This document shows positions 36,501 through 48,110 of a stretch of 64,000 nt of DNA, in pieces. The position numbers were made by a program, and so were the translations under genes. The notes beneath the pieces were generated by a model, which had not been told where the DNA came from, made no database searches, and saw only the letters and a list, made by a program, of their open reading frames with translations. This stretch comes from Isoetes taiwanensis. Taxonomy: Eukaryota > Streptophyta > Lycopodiopsida > Isoetales > Isoetaceae. The stretch spans positions 2,150,764-2,214,763 of the forward strand of contig JAJEKV010000109.1 of the NCBI GenBank assembly GCA_021234155.1. Reading direction: 5' to 3'. How positions within the stretch are numbered: the stretch's first letter is position 1; the number at the start of each line of letters is the position of its first letter.

Positions 36501-37868
36501 TTGCCTCTCTTACTATGAGGATTTAACCATGTGTTCCACGATGATAATGCTCATTGGTATTCTTCATACATCACTTTTGCAAAGCAAGATAGAAAGTTAG
36601 TTCACATCAAGTCACCGAGGAAAATGAATGTCCTAATGGGGTAATCTAGAACAACGATATGTCCCCTCTAGTATTTATTGCACTATGTAGGCCTGATATT
36701 TCTCAAGTTTTGAATCTAGGTGGTTTTAGGGTTGTAATAGAGCAAGGCATCTATATATGCTATGAAGTTCAACATTGTAACATGTTATTGCCCTTGGCAT
36801 TGAAGTATTCTATTATATAGAAAGAAGTGATAACTCCCTCTGAGTAGTAGGATTGGTTTATGTTGACAGTATAGATTGCTTAAAGCGGTGGGAAGTATGT
36901 GGAAGAAAAATTATGGTAACTATGATGACTATATGTGAACATGATATGCATATAGTTGTTAAACAAGGACAACAAAAATAGCCTAAAGTTGACCTCTTCT
37001 TGTACATCCTCCAAACGAGCATTTAAAGATCTCATCTAGTGGGCACTTAACGACTTAGAAGAAAGGTCAAAAAGAAAATTATACGCCCACATGAAGAAAG
37101 ATTTAAACCTTCTATAACCTTGCACAACAAAAGCAAATGCATCATTCAACATGTTATCCTTGTAGGTATACTAAAGTGGGATGCATTCATACATGCCAAG
37201 TAAAATAGTAGCATCACGATGTCCGCCCTATCTTTGTAGGTCGGAACATAACCATTCATGTTTTGATGGGGCTTGAGCTCTCCTCTTTGTGAAGGCTTTT
37301 GACATGTGTCTAGGGAGAAGCTATGGAGATTATCATGACCCAGGCATTTGACATCACCCCATTCGAGGAGATCATGTGGCATGTCCAAAGGACTATAAGA
37401 AGCTTAGCTTATAACCATGCGGCTTTGGACTTAAAACATCTCTTAGATATAAAGGATTTTGGAGGAATTTTGGAGCTTTGGACTTAAAGCATCCTAGATA
37501 TAAAAGGATTTTGAAGAAGATTTAATATTAGCAATCATCACGATGCTAAATATATAAAAGTTTAAGATTAAAAAGAATAATAAAAAATAATGCGATTTCA
37601 CGGCGTTCAAAGTCATAAAAACTTAGCAGCCACCTCCAAACATAATTGAAAAACAATTCCCTTGGATTTAACCCCTTGAGTTAAAAGCGTGCTCTTTATT
37701 TATCAGGCGAAAAAACAAAATAACTACATCAAAAGACATGTGAAGAGCTCCCACTCTAGAGGCCACTTACATATATACTAGATGGAACAACATATACCAT
37801 ATATATTTAAAGAGCTCACGATGCAGGCCCCCTATTAGAAGAAGAGCACACGGTAGGCTAAACCCTCT
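36501..37868 (-). repeat. 3' flank unit between fragments 6 and 7
   Basis: Full unit of about 1.37 kb with many small differences from the others. No gene. Confidence 0.85.
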
Positions 37869-37993
37869 CTAAATAGACCTCTCCTTACGGCTTGGAAATT
37901 TTGGAAAGATTGGAGCCCTCATCCAAAGTCTCTGCGGCTAGGAATTTCTCCAACTTCATCGTCTTCAAGCCAAATGCATTAGACACAATGGCC
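37869..37993 (-). pseudogene. Storage-globulin last-exon fragment 7
   Basis: Truncated last exon, GGCCATTGTG to TAG at 37869-37871, with scrambled patches near its CCAGCTCC and CAACAGCGAG positions. Confidence 0.8.
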
Positions 37994-39374
37994 TCTACGT
38001 TGTTGGTGATTGCCTCTCTTACTATGAGGATTTAACCATGTGTTCCAGGGTGATAATGCTCATTGGTATTCTTCATACATCACTTTTCGTTGCAAAGCAA
38101 GATAGAGAGTTAGTTCTACATCCAGAAGTGCAGGAAAATGAATGCTCTAATGAGGGTAATCTAGAACAACGATATATATCCCCTCTAGTATTACCTTATG
38201 TGAGCCGCGATTATTTCTCAAAGTTTTGAATCTAGGTGGTTTTAGGTTGTAATAGAGCAAGGCATCTATATATGCCTATATGAAGTTCAACGTGCTCAGC
38301 ATGTTATTGTCCTTGGCATTGGAAGTATTCTATTATATAGAAAGAAGTGATAACTCCTACGGTAGTAAAGGCGGTTTTATGTTGACTGTGGGTGCTTAAA
38401 GCTTCGGTAGGAAGTATGTGGAAAATTATGGTAACTATGATGACTATGTGAACATGATATGCATATAGTTGTTAAACAAGGACAACAAAATAGCCTAAAA
38501 AGTTGACCTCTTCTTACATCCACCAACAAGCATTTAAAGATCTCTCATCTAGTGGGCACTTAACCTTTAGAAGAAAGGTCAAAGAAAATTATACGCCCAC
38601 ATGATAGATTTAAACCTATAACCTTGCACAACAAAAGCAAATGCATCATTCAACATGTTATGTAGGTATACTAAAATTGGGATGCATTCGCGTTTTGGTA
38701 AGCGGCATGGTATTGTGCGGTATACGCCTATGCTCTAGGTGGAGCAGGAACCATTCATGTTAATTTGATGCAGACTTGAGCTCCTCTTTGTGAAGGCTTT
38801 TGACCTTTGTGTCTAGGGAGAAGCTATGGGGAGATTATAGCGGCTAAGGCGTTTGACATCACCCATTCGAGGAGATCTGGCATGTCAAAGGATTTATAAA
38901 CTTAACATAACCATGCGACTTTGGACTTAAAACATCTTAGATGATATAAAGGATTTTTGGAAAAGATTTTTGGAGCTTTGGACTTAAAAATCCCATAGAC
39001 ATAGGATTTTGAAGAAGATTTAATATTAGCAATCATCACGATGCTAAATATAAAAGTTTGGAATTAAAAAGAATAAAAAAAATGTCGCAGGATTTCCAGT
39101 TCAAAGTCTTAAAAACTTAACATGGCCACCTCTCCAAACATAATTGAAAAACAATTCCCTTGGATTTAACCCCTTGAGTTAAAAGAGCGTGCTCTTTATT
39201 ATCAGCAGGCCCGAAAAAACAAAATAACTACATCAAAAGACATGTGAAGAGCTCCCACTCTCGAGGCCACTTACATATATACTAGATGGAACAACTTATA
39301 TACCATATATATATTTAAAGAGCTCACATTACGGGCACAATAGAAAAGAAGAGCACGGTAGGCTAAACCACTCT
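37994..39374 (-). repeat. 3' flank of globulin copy D
   Basis: Full flank of about 1.38 kb directly downstream of the intact gene's stop codon, so it includes that gene's own 3' untranslated region. No convincing single poly(A) signal was singled out. It repeats as the unit in all tandem fragments. Confidence 0.85.
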
Positions 39375-41200
39375 CTAAATAGACCTCTCCTTGGCTTGGA
39401 GGTACGGAAGATTACGACCTCATCCAAGTCTATTTGTTGTAGGAATTTCTCAGCTATTCTGTCTTGAAAGCCAAATGCATTGGCGTGGCCTTGGTATCGC
39501 GATTGAAAATGGAATTCCCTCGACAAAATAAGAATCTTTAGATGCAATTACAATAACAAATAACCAACATCATAAATGTCGGGCATTAATGAAATAATAA
39601 AAAGGAGAAACAATGAAAAGGATCTAATCTACTACTAAGTCGCATTAGTACCTATACGTATTTATAGCTGAAATAACCGTATCCCTCATACCATTTCCTC
39701 AACATATAGGAAACCCTCTTGGGATAAAAACAAAGTGGCCCATCCTTGATTGTTTTAAGCCACAACTCTCTCGGCATTGTCATTAGCAACTTCAAGGTTA
39801 GCACTACCTTTGATAACGTATATGACCTTATCACCATTGTGACTATAAGTTGGTGCATACATTGCTCTCTGTTCGTTCAAAGTTCAAAGACTCTATAGAT
39901 GGTGAGTGCATATATACGCAGAAAGAAACTAAGTTATTTAGAAGCTATAACTCACTTTTCCGACTGGAAATGGCGGCGAGACATGTAGAGCTGCGAGTTC
40001 AAGCATCTTGTATTTGAGCTCGCGAACTTCTCCACCTTGCCTCACACGCACCTCACGGAAAATCACGACCAAGCCCGATAAAGCCAAATCCGACGCTCCA
40101 AGATTGAGCACGGATTGTTGCTCGTGTACTATGGACTCTCGAGAGACCTTGATGATATCTTGCCTCTCTCGTTGTTGTTTCTCTTGTCTGTCTAACAGCT
40201 GCCTCACACTCTGTTCAGACACATTCCATGCATGAGAAAGAACACGAGAGCTGAAAGCAGTTGCGTCACTCAATGGTCGGAATTTCTGCACATCAAGTAA
40301 GTTAGAATATTAGCATGATCAAAAACAAACAAACAAAAAAGATCAAACACGAACGAACAGACCCTGAAACGATTTTGAGTGTCTCTGCCAGAATAAGCCA
40401 CGCTAAGAAGGCGTGCAGTTTGCTGTCCGTCATTGTAAAACCAGAAAGCCACTCCTCTGGGAATAGCAAAGGCATCACCCTTGTTGAGCTTGAACTCACT
40501 TCTCTGTTCTGCAGAAGCTGCTGGTTCTCTGACTAGACCAAGTATTACAGACCCTGCAGTGCACACAGAGACAGAGACAGACAAATGCACTTTAGAAACG
40601 ATAGCAAGCAAAGCAAGGAACCCAAAACCCAATCTTACCTTCAACCACAAATGCGAGGGCATGAGAATTGAAGTAGACAGGAAGAGCAAGGCTGCCGGAG
40701 TTAACAGTAACTCTGCAAGCCTCAAATCCAGCACGGCGAAGAGCAGGAAATTGAGAGCCCCAAGTCTCGGCCTTGCCGGCCTCAGATGAGAATTCAGTTG
40801 TGGGCTCACGAGGCTCTAATGCCTGCCGATCTTCCTCTTCTTCCCGACCAGATGGCCTTCTTTCCTCTTCTTCCCGACCTGAATCGGACTGCTCCCTCCT
40901 CCGATCACGTCTCTCTCTCCTCTGATCTTCAGGATCACGTCTCTCCCGACCTGAATCGGACTGTTCCCTCCTCCGATCTTCAGGATTTTCGGACTGCTCC
41001 CTCCTCCGATCTTCAGGATCCCGACCAGAATCGGACGGCTCCCTCCTCCGATCTTCAGGATCCTGGCTTTCCTGGCGTCCTGCAGGGTCAGACTCAGATC
41101 TGAGCCTCAAAGGCTCTATTCTCCGATCTCGACGCGCCGCATCCGCAGCACAGAGCAGGGCCAAGGCCACAAACAGGAAAACCCAAACTACCTTTGCCAT
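39375..41200 (-). CDS. Bicupin seed storage globulin (legumin/vicilin superfamily), copy D
   Basis: Seed storage protein, expected in protein storage vacuoles after ER entry. Exons on the minus strand: 1, 41200-40639; 2, about 40553-40363; 3, about 40285-39956; 4, about 39868-39652; 5, about 39521-39375 (TAG). The start at 41200 gives MAKVVWVFLFVALALLCAAD, a clear signal peptide; an in-frame ATG at 41230 is too close to the TATA box. Exon 1 continues with an Arg/Glu/Ser-rich repeat tract (residues about 25-130), then cupin strand residues WGSQFPALRRAGFEACR and LALPVYFNSHALAFVVEG. Exon 2 holds FKLNKGDAFAIPRGVAFWFY. Exon 3 holds FRPLSDATAFSSRVLSHAWN. Exon 4 holds the second cupin, AMYAPTYSHNGDKVIYVIKG. 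Exon 5 ends DLDEVVIFPAP. Introns of about 77-130 bases have GT/AG borders. Exon 4 contains an in-frame stop from a small indel near 39765 that copy E lacks, possibly a sequence error. Confidence 0.8.
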
Positions 41201-41245
41201 ATTAGCTGTTGACAGTTGATGGTTTTGCACTGGCCGGCAGAGCCT

Positions 41246-41253
41246 TATTTATA
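41246..41253 (-). promoter_or_regulatory. TATA box of globulin copy D
   Basis: TATAAATA on the minus strand, 46 bases upstream of the ATG at 41200. This leaves a 5' leader of roughly 15 bases if transcription starts about 30 bases downstream. The partner at 50451-50458 is conserved. Confidence 0.8.
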
Positions 41254-41272
41254 CTCCTCTCTCCATTAGCCC

Positions 41273-41283
41273 CATGCATGCAT
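41273..41283 (-). promoter_or_regulatory. RY (legumin-box) repeat of copy D
   Basis: CATGCATGCAT lies about 20 bases upstream of the TATA box. CATGCATG is the RY core bound by B3-domain regulators (ABI3/FUS3/LEC2 family) in seed storage gene promoters. Its placement here supports seed-specific expression. Copy E keeps a 7-base CATGCAT. Confidence 0.75.
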
Positions 41284-43520
41284 TGGTTCCAAATGCAACC
41301 CCACGTAGCATTTTTACCATCTCCTTATCCTCCTTTGAACCATCCAGCCAGAATATCCATTTCACATGGTACTAGATACGATCCCATATATATTTGCATT
41401 TGTTTCTAGTCACAAGATAGGACCTCTCAATAAAATGATATATAAGCCCCTACCCACAACATCGTGACATGGATGACATGTCAATAATCCATAGATGTGT
41501 CTCATTTACATCATCCAACAACAAGTATAAACAAGGTGTTGTCATGCAACAACTTGTCCTCGTGAGTCACAATGTTGGGGTATATCCTAGGAACAATATA
41601 GAAATAGGGCCGCAAATTTACCCTAGGGCTTAATGTAGTGCTAAAATATTAACCGACCTTGTAACCGCGGAATGGAAGTTGGGTTTCCTAACCCGTGTGG
41701 CACACATTGTCAGTTAAACGTAAGTGAATATGTACCCGCATATAAGTGATTATGGAAACCTGTATGTAGACACATACATTTCAGTTTCGTTAGTCTTTCT
41801 CGGACTTCAACACTCGAGCAATATATCTGCCAGCACTAGCTCAACAACCACCCATTTCTTGCTTGATGAAGCATATAGTCCTAAACAATTTTGCAAATCA
41901 ACTTCTGTAGGCTTTTCCTATACAAAAGGACCATTACAATTAACATGAATTAAGGCTCTTTCTATTTCATGAACATGAGAAGTGCATGATAAATGGCATG
42001 CAAAAATAATTGCAAATATACTTGGATGTTGGAATCCAATATTGGATTCTCTGGACATTCAGCTCATTTCAGACAAATGCAGACAGAAGTGTGGTTTGGT
42101 TCTATCGAATAATTTAGTGCATATTTTTGCACAAAATATGCCAAAATCAGCACGTCAGAAACTGTTGCTTGTCTATTCTTGAATATAGACCTGCTTTTGG
42201 AAGCTGAGTGTAAATCCCTTTCTATTAAACATGTTGCGCTACTTTTTACTTGATTTTATTTTATTGTGTTTATTTATTTATTTTTTTGGATGCAAGATAA
42301 TTTGATTTTATTTTCTGCTATAATTATTGTACTTTATATTGCTAAATGAATTACACCAGTAGAGAAGATTCATATGTTGGTATTCGGACAAATTTGTAAG
42401 CCAAAATTGAATGTATTTAGACATTTTGCATTATATACTCTAGGCAAAACCTGGATCCAACACTAAATAAGGTTTGCGACAAGCGAGAAGCAAGTCCTAT
42501 AATGGCCGAGACATATATGGGAACTTGCAGAGATGTAGTTTGTGCAACTTCAAGCTTTTCTTCTTTGGAGCTAATAGGCGCACCTTGTTTTCTTTGGCAT
42601 TTCTTTACAGTCGATTCTGGTCGCGAGGATTGGAAAGTTTGGTGGCAAAGCGAGCTTTGATTCCTCTGAGAATCTCACAAGCTCTAGGTAGGGCGAACCC
42701 TCTCCCCCACTACTTGAGGCCATGGCGGCCATCTTTCTTGGTGGGGATGTGCGCGGAGGTTGAATGCTCTATTTTTTTCTTATACATCAACGCTGGAGTG
42801 CAGGATGGGGAGATTTATTAGATTACCAGCGGCGGTATTGCAGACGATATATGCGACCATGTAAAAGAAGTGTGGTTTGATTCTATCAAATAATTTAATG
42901 TTGTAAAAACTTTAGTGTTGCATGATGTAATCTTGTTGCACCATTGATTCGTGCAAAAGATTTAATATTAAAAAAAAACACTGACCTTGGAATATCTAGT
43001 TGCCACTTTTATTAGTCTTTCTCACAGACATATCTCTTGCCATAAGCATCGATGCTTGGATCATTCGAGTAAGGGTGTCTCTCCTACAACAAGTTATTCT
43101 TTGAAATTTTGAAAGATTGAGGGTTCTGAGGATAGCGATTACGCAGAAACATGATTATGTAGAATATGATGCAGAATATGCGTTATTTTGGACTATCTGA
43201 TGGTTCTAAAAATTGCTATAATATCTCTTTTTCCAATTTGACTTTTTTATGATCAAGTTTTTATCTTTTTTCTATTCTATTCTATGATCAAGTTCTTGAC
43301 TTAGGTGCAAAACTTTTTCCTTGTACATATTCAGTTCTGTAAAGGCAGAAATGCTTCTTCCTTATTTGACTAAGGAAACTATCTCACATCTATATCTCCT
43401 CTTCCACAGAATCAACATGTGCAGATAGATGCTCAAATCTCTGTTATATACCCTCTAAGGGCCTGCAAAATACACATAGATGCAAAGAGTCGAAATGGAA
43501 GCCAAAGTTATGCATTAAAT
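41284..43520. other. Upstream region of copy D, left inverted-repeat arm
   Basis: Non-coding DNA that recurs inverted at about 48110-50440. Shared landmarks include CATCGTGACATGGATGACATG (41460s against 50190s) and TTGCAAATCAACTTC (41893 against the inverse at 49740s). It contains a segment at 42655-43045 that is repeated directly at 43825-44215. Confidence 0.7.
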
Positions 43521-44215
43521 TCAATCAGTATATTCGCCCTTTTCTTCTAAACATCCCAAATGTAAGTGCTTAAAATATGTGATGGTATTGCAAATATGGT
43601 GTCTGTAATTACTACTCATGCCAATTTTTAAATATTTATAAGCATTTACCTTTTCAAATGCTACTCCACCAACCGCAAAAAATGTATTGTCTTTACTCCC
43701 ACTTAGCACATTCAAACAATGTTGTAGCACACTTCCAATTTTTGAAACTAGCACTATATCATCAACAAACAAAACTAATTGTATTAGAAAGTACTTGCAG
43801 GGGGTTGAAACCAAGGCCTCCCCTCTGAGAATCTCTGCGAGAATCTCTCACAAGCTCTAGGTAGGGCCGAACCCCTCCCCTTTTGCGGGGCTGCTTAGGC
43901 CATCTTTCTTGGTGGGGATATGCGCGAGGTTGAATGCTCCTATTTTTCTTATACATCAACCCGCTGGAGTGCAGGATGGGGAGATTTGTGGGTTACCCAG
44001 CGGTGTGGCAGCCTGCCGGGGCGATAGCCGACGCTACATGCCAAAGTATGGTTTTGATTCTATCAAATAATTTAATGTTTGTAAAAAACTTTGGTGCATG
44101 ATGTAATCTTATTTGCACCATTGATTAGTACGGAATTTAATATTAAAAAAACGACCTTGGAATATCTAGTTGCCACTTTTATTAGTCTTTCTCACGAGAC
44201 ATATCTCTCTTGCCA
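42655..44215. repeat. Direct repeat pair of about 390 bases
   Basis: Copies at about 42655-43045 and 43825-44215 share CTGAGAATCTC, ACAAGCTCTAGGTAGGGC, CATCTTTCTTGGTGGGGAT, GAGTGCAGGATGGGGAGATT, TTCTATCAAATAATTTAATG and TTGGAATATCTAGTTGCCAC. A third, inverted copy is at about 48620-49030. About 780 bases separate the two direct copies. Confidence 0.8.
43521..43800 (-). pseudogene. LINE-type reverse transcriptase fragment, left arm
   Basis: The minus strand reads LFVDDIVLVSKIGSVLQHCL, then VGGVAFEKVNAYKYLKIGMS and SSNYRHHICNT. The F-x-DDIVL box followed about 50 residues later by a YKYLG-like word is the layout of non-LTR retrotransposon reverse transcriptases. The fragment is short and truncated on both sides. 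Its inverted partner is at 47812-48110. Confidence 0.65.
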
Positions 44216-45199
44216 TGTAATGGCGGTGGTGAGGAGTTCTTTACTAATGTCTATATTGGACTGAGAGTTTGGTCAAGTCAAAAATGAAGTTACATAAGTG
44301 GGCTAATTGGACCACTTATAGCAATGAGAGACATGTTTCGAGCAACGCTAGCATTGAAATATTGTATTCAAGTTAGTTCAAAGAGTTGAGGAAACATTTG
44401 TACAATCATTAAAGATGGGATATACTAGCCAACTTGTATTTTAGGAAGCTAAGAAGATAGAAGCTCGCATTTCATGCTTTTCCATGTCATATTTGAGGTC
44501 AAAATATAGGTCAAAATGACTCTAATGCTATTGGTCAAAGTTTTAGGTGAAGATAAACACCCCATTTTGTGAGATGGGATGAGTACCATGTCAGCTGACT
44601 ATTTGTTTGTGGATGCGTTGTGCGAATTTGGATATCAATTATTCTTTAGTATGAAAATAGCTAAAATGGGATATGAGAATATATATGGAAGAGAAAGGTT
44701 GGGATATCTCAGAGTGAACTTCAATTTTGAACTTGATGGCTTTATGGGCTAAAATAGTTGTATTTAGATGTGTTGTCAGGAAAATGACAATGTTTTATGT
44801 CAATTAAAATAAACTAAATCAATATAGTAATGGTTGCAGGGTAATTTGTCCCGGCAGCAGCCACGATAGAGCGGTGGCTTCTCATACATAATATGAAATA
44901 ACTTTTAATCAACCCGATTTTGTACATAGATAAACATCATGCATTATTTCATATATGATCATGTTCTTGCCATGGTAGGGAAGATGCGCGTTTAAATCAA
45001 GATACTTGATTTACAATTGTTTTGCTATAGGCGTTGCATATGTTCCGAATGTAAGATTGTAGATAGCGTCGGCCCTCGGCGTTACCAAAAAAAATTTGAG
45101 GGCGGTGAAAATGCGGCGTCCTCGGCATTTTTCACCACAACAACGTCGAAACCGAATCCTCATACTTATACAGTTGAGGGTTTGCTCGGGCGGATCGAG

Positions 45200-45590
45200 C
45201 GGGGAAGTGCTTGGGAAGCGGAGGAAGCGAGAATAGAAGCAAGAAGGCGGATATTAGCAGCAGGAAGCGGATCTTAGAAGCAGGAAAAGAGCGAGATAAT
45301 AAACAGAAAGGAATAGAAGCGGGAAGGTCGGAATAGAAGCAGGGAACGGTAGGATATTGAAGCAGCGGGATCTCTTAGCCGCGAAGAGCTAATCTTAGGG
45401 CTGGAAGCAAGATTAAAGCGAGGGGCGGATCTTAGGAGCAGGGCGGATCTTAAGAAGCGAGGGGGCGGATGGTAAGGCGAGAGATTTGGGAAGGATTGAA
45501 GAAAAAGGGAGAAGGCGAGGGGTCAGTTTGTAAGCGAGTCGGTTGTAAGCGGTCAGTTGGGAAGGATTGAAGAAAGAAAAAAGGGAGGGG
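45200..45590. repeat. Purine-rich minisatellite
   Basis: Degenerate units of about 20 bases around GAAGCRGGAAGCGGATCTTA, strongly G/A-biased on the plus strand. They are followed by two copies of GGGAAGGATTGAAGAAA (45488 and 45560) and two of TTGTAAGCGRGTC (45527 and 45541). Confidence 0.65.
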
Positions 45591-45888
45591 GGCTGTTTTG
45601 CTGCAGCTGTGGCTATTATTTGTATATAGTCTAGGATTTTTATCTGCAGCGCGATGGTACGTAATTTTGCTTCTCACTTAGTAACATTCTAGGATGTTGT
45701 TATGGAAGGAGCAAAACTTTGGCACAGTGGTACATTTCTGGCATAGAATATGCGGTGAAGCGTATTTTTAGCCAGATAACATGACTCACGATCAGCGGCT
45801 GAGGTTGGATCTCGGCACAGCCAAAAACCTGAGAACTAGAGGCGTTAAGGGAGGCGCAGCTTTATCTAGACTCATTCATAGTTAGCTG

Positions 45889-46040
45889 GAGATATAACTT
45901 TGTTAGACTTATTAAGTAGTTATGGATACAACCATATATGAATGTGATATAACTTTGTTAGACTTATTGATGGTTATGGATACAACCTTTGTTAGACTTA
46001 TTCAGTTGTGGATACAACCATATAGATAATACCAACATTT
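45889..46040. repeat. Tandem repeat, three units of about 50 bases
   Basis: Units share GATATAACTTTGTTAGACTTATT and GGATACAACCATAT with small differences; the third unit is shortened. Confidence 0.75.
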
Positions 46041-46261
46041 CATGGGTTTCAATAAAGAACACTTGATAGAGGACATTTAGCAGCAAAGAGATTTTGGTAT
46101 TTGGCACAATAGTACCTCTGAGAAATTCAAGATATGAAGTTCATAATTCATCAAATTACCGGGTAACATGATTGTCTGCGCTTCGCATGGCCCAAGGCTG
46201 TAGCTACAATATTCTCACATATGAAGAATTCTTAAAGAATCTAATATTTGGTCAAAAACCA

Positions 46262-46620
46262 GGATGTAAGGGCCTTTCAAAGTTTAGACCTATTGCATTG
46301 CTGCAATAGGAATACATGGCGCAGCATTTTCAGGCCGCAATGTAGGACCTTCAAATGAAGAATCCTTTAAAAACTATTTCGTGCAGACACCTCTGTAAAG
46401 TGGTTAAAACCAAATGTAAACCTTCAAAAGTTTAGATCCTATACATTTACTTAATAGAAATGCATATAGCATTTTTAAAGAGCCACAAATGTAGGGACTT
46501 TAAAAGTTAAAACCTCTTTGCATTGCCGTTAGACTCGCATTGCTACAAGAGGAATGCATACCAACGCATTTTTAGAAGGAGCTATTTCTGTCTTTGAGGA
46601 TCTTTGTAGTTTAAATTTTT
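46262..46620. repeat. Diverged tandem repeat, three units of about 110-130 bases
   Basis: Each unit has AATGTARGG, CTTYAAAAGTTTAGACC or a variant, GCATTGC, AATAGRAATGCAT and a GCATTTTTARAG word. Homology is clear but imperfect. Confidence 0.6.
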
Positions 46621-46680
46621 TGCAACTGTCACATTTTACGCAAGAGGAATGCGCACATCAACTTCTGATCCGATCTAATA

Positions 46681-46830
46681 TTATGTCCTTTATAGAGAAT
46701 CAAACGATATGCAATTAGATATATTTGCTTAGGCTGGACAATATGTCACGATATTACTTATGTCCTTTATAAGAACCAAACAATCTCATCTTGATTAGAT
46801 ATGTTATAATTTGGGCAATACAACTTACGA
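46681..46830. repeat. Duplicated 75-base segment
   Basis: TATGTCCTTTATAGAGAATC and TATGTCCTTTATAAGAACC introduce two copies that continue through CAAACRAT, GATTAGATAT and ACAATAT or GCAATACAA words. Confidence 0.6.
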
Positions 46831-47545
46831 GTTACCGATCTCCGTTTATATGTCATAGCAGCAAGGATGTCAGTCTTATACGAAAGTAAAATGCTTTAAT
46901 CCAACCAAAAATTTAAAAAGTATTTGTACAAAAAGCATTATCTTTGTGATTGGGAAAGGGAAATACGCTTCTACTTGAGGCATATCTAACATTTTCAAAT
47001 TTAAAGCAGTTGAGCAACAAAAGAAACATACTATGCATTCTATAATAATACCTATATTTGTGGATAATATTGCCCTCAAAGCATGAATGCTTTTCTTTTC
47101 TGAATTTGAAGGTACATAAACTTGCACATCAATCAGAATATTATTAGACTACATTAGGTGAAAGAAATCGGGAGAATATAGATTTGAGAATCACAAAGGC
47201 AGCCAAGAAATGTAATGCTAGGCGAGTCTTATGAGACAACCATGAAGAAAATCAAAATATATCTTAGAATGCGAATCACGAACAGTAAAATGAACCATGA
47301 AGAAAGCTTCGTCTAGAAAGTGGTTCTTTAGATATAATAGATACAATATGTGAACTAGTGGATTTTCGGACTTGCATCATTATCTGGATGATGGTGAAAT
47401 TTTGCCACATTACATGTTTGTGGAAAGGTGGAGGCAAAGTCTTTAGGCACACCATCTTTGAATCTCTCATTATGCATTTACTATTTAAAAAATTAGATTA
47501 TATTTAGGTTAAGTATTAAAACAAATAAAATAAAATACACGAATT

Positions 47546-47619
47546 GGGGTTATAGCTCGATTGGAGAGTGCTTGTGCCATCTTTGAAAGCAAGAGGCACG
47601 AAGATGAAACCCCATGCCC
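47546..47619 (+). other. tRNA-Ala-like sequence, degenerate
   Basis: GGGGTTATAGCTCGATTGGAGA resembles the 5' half and A box of a tRNA-Ala, and GAAACCCCATGCCC the 3' part of a B-box region, but the anticodon stem is disrupted (TGCTTGTGCCATCTTTGAAAG) and the acceptor stem does not pair fully. It may be a decayed tRNA gene or the head of a tRNA-derived SINE. Confidence 0.25.
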
Positions 47620-47811
47620 ACTAAAAACTGTGACATTGTAGAAATCAAAGGGGTAGAGGATGAAGCCTGCATAATTCCAACTTTTTCACAATGATTTAGC
47701 GTCTAGGTTATATGAGCATTTGGTCTCTTGGCTTTAAACATGTGGTATCTTGCTCTATAAGTTTGTTGTGATTGAGCTTTGATTAGATAGATAATACAGC
47801 CGGTTGCTGAA

Positions 47812-48110
47812 ACAATGGTGGCCTTCTTCATAACGCTCTTTGGTATTTATGATGATGAGCTTGAGCTATGGATGACTAGACTTGGAGGCCTTGGAGCCAA
47901 CCTTAGTAAGTACTTAGCCACAATTAGTTTGTTTGTTGATGATATAGTGCTAGTTTACAAGTGGAAGTGGCCTGCAACATTGTTTAAGATAATGTAGTGG
48001 AGTAAGGAGCAAATACATTTTTAGGTTGGTGGAGTAGCATTTGAAAGGGTAATCTTATAAATATTTAGGAATTAGCATGATGTAGTGGACACCCATATTT
48101 GCAATACCAT
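47812..48110 (+). pseudogene. LINE-type reverse transcriptase fragment, right arm
   Basis: The frame at 47815-47997 reads ITLFGIYDDELELWMTRLGG, then GANLSKYLATISLFVDDIVL. This is a typical LINE layout with the conserved PTLFxIYxDEL block before the FxDDIVL box. It extends further toward the RT N-terminus than the left-arm copy, and frames break after KWKWPATLF. Confidence 0.7.

Larger units (their letters stand above)
44216..47540. other. Spacer between inverted arms
   Basis: No secure gene. It holds a purine-rich minisatellite (45200-45590), a 50-base tandem repeat (45889-46040), a repeat of about 120 bases in three diverged units (46262-46620) and a duplicated 75-base segment (46681-46830). 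A short frame at 45017-45277 runs into the minisatellite and encodes EAEEARIEARRR-type repeats; I do not regard it as a proven gene. Confidence 0.5.

Noticed and set aside
40270-40809. 179-codon continuous ORF over globulin exon 2 and intron 1
   Set aside because: The frame runs through intron 1 and past the exon 2 donor. It is real coding only over exon 2, so it was merged into the spliced gene model of copy D.
40786-41103. Plus-strand ORF antisense to globulin exon 1
   Set aside because: It is the shadow of the DRRREQ repeat tract on the opposite strand.
47546-47619. Functional tRNA-Ala gene
   Set aside because: The anticodon stem-loop is broken and the acceptor stem does not pair, so it is listed only as tRNA-like.
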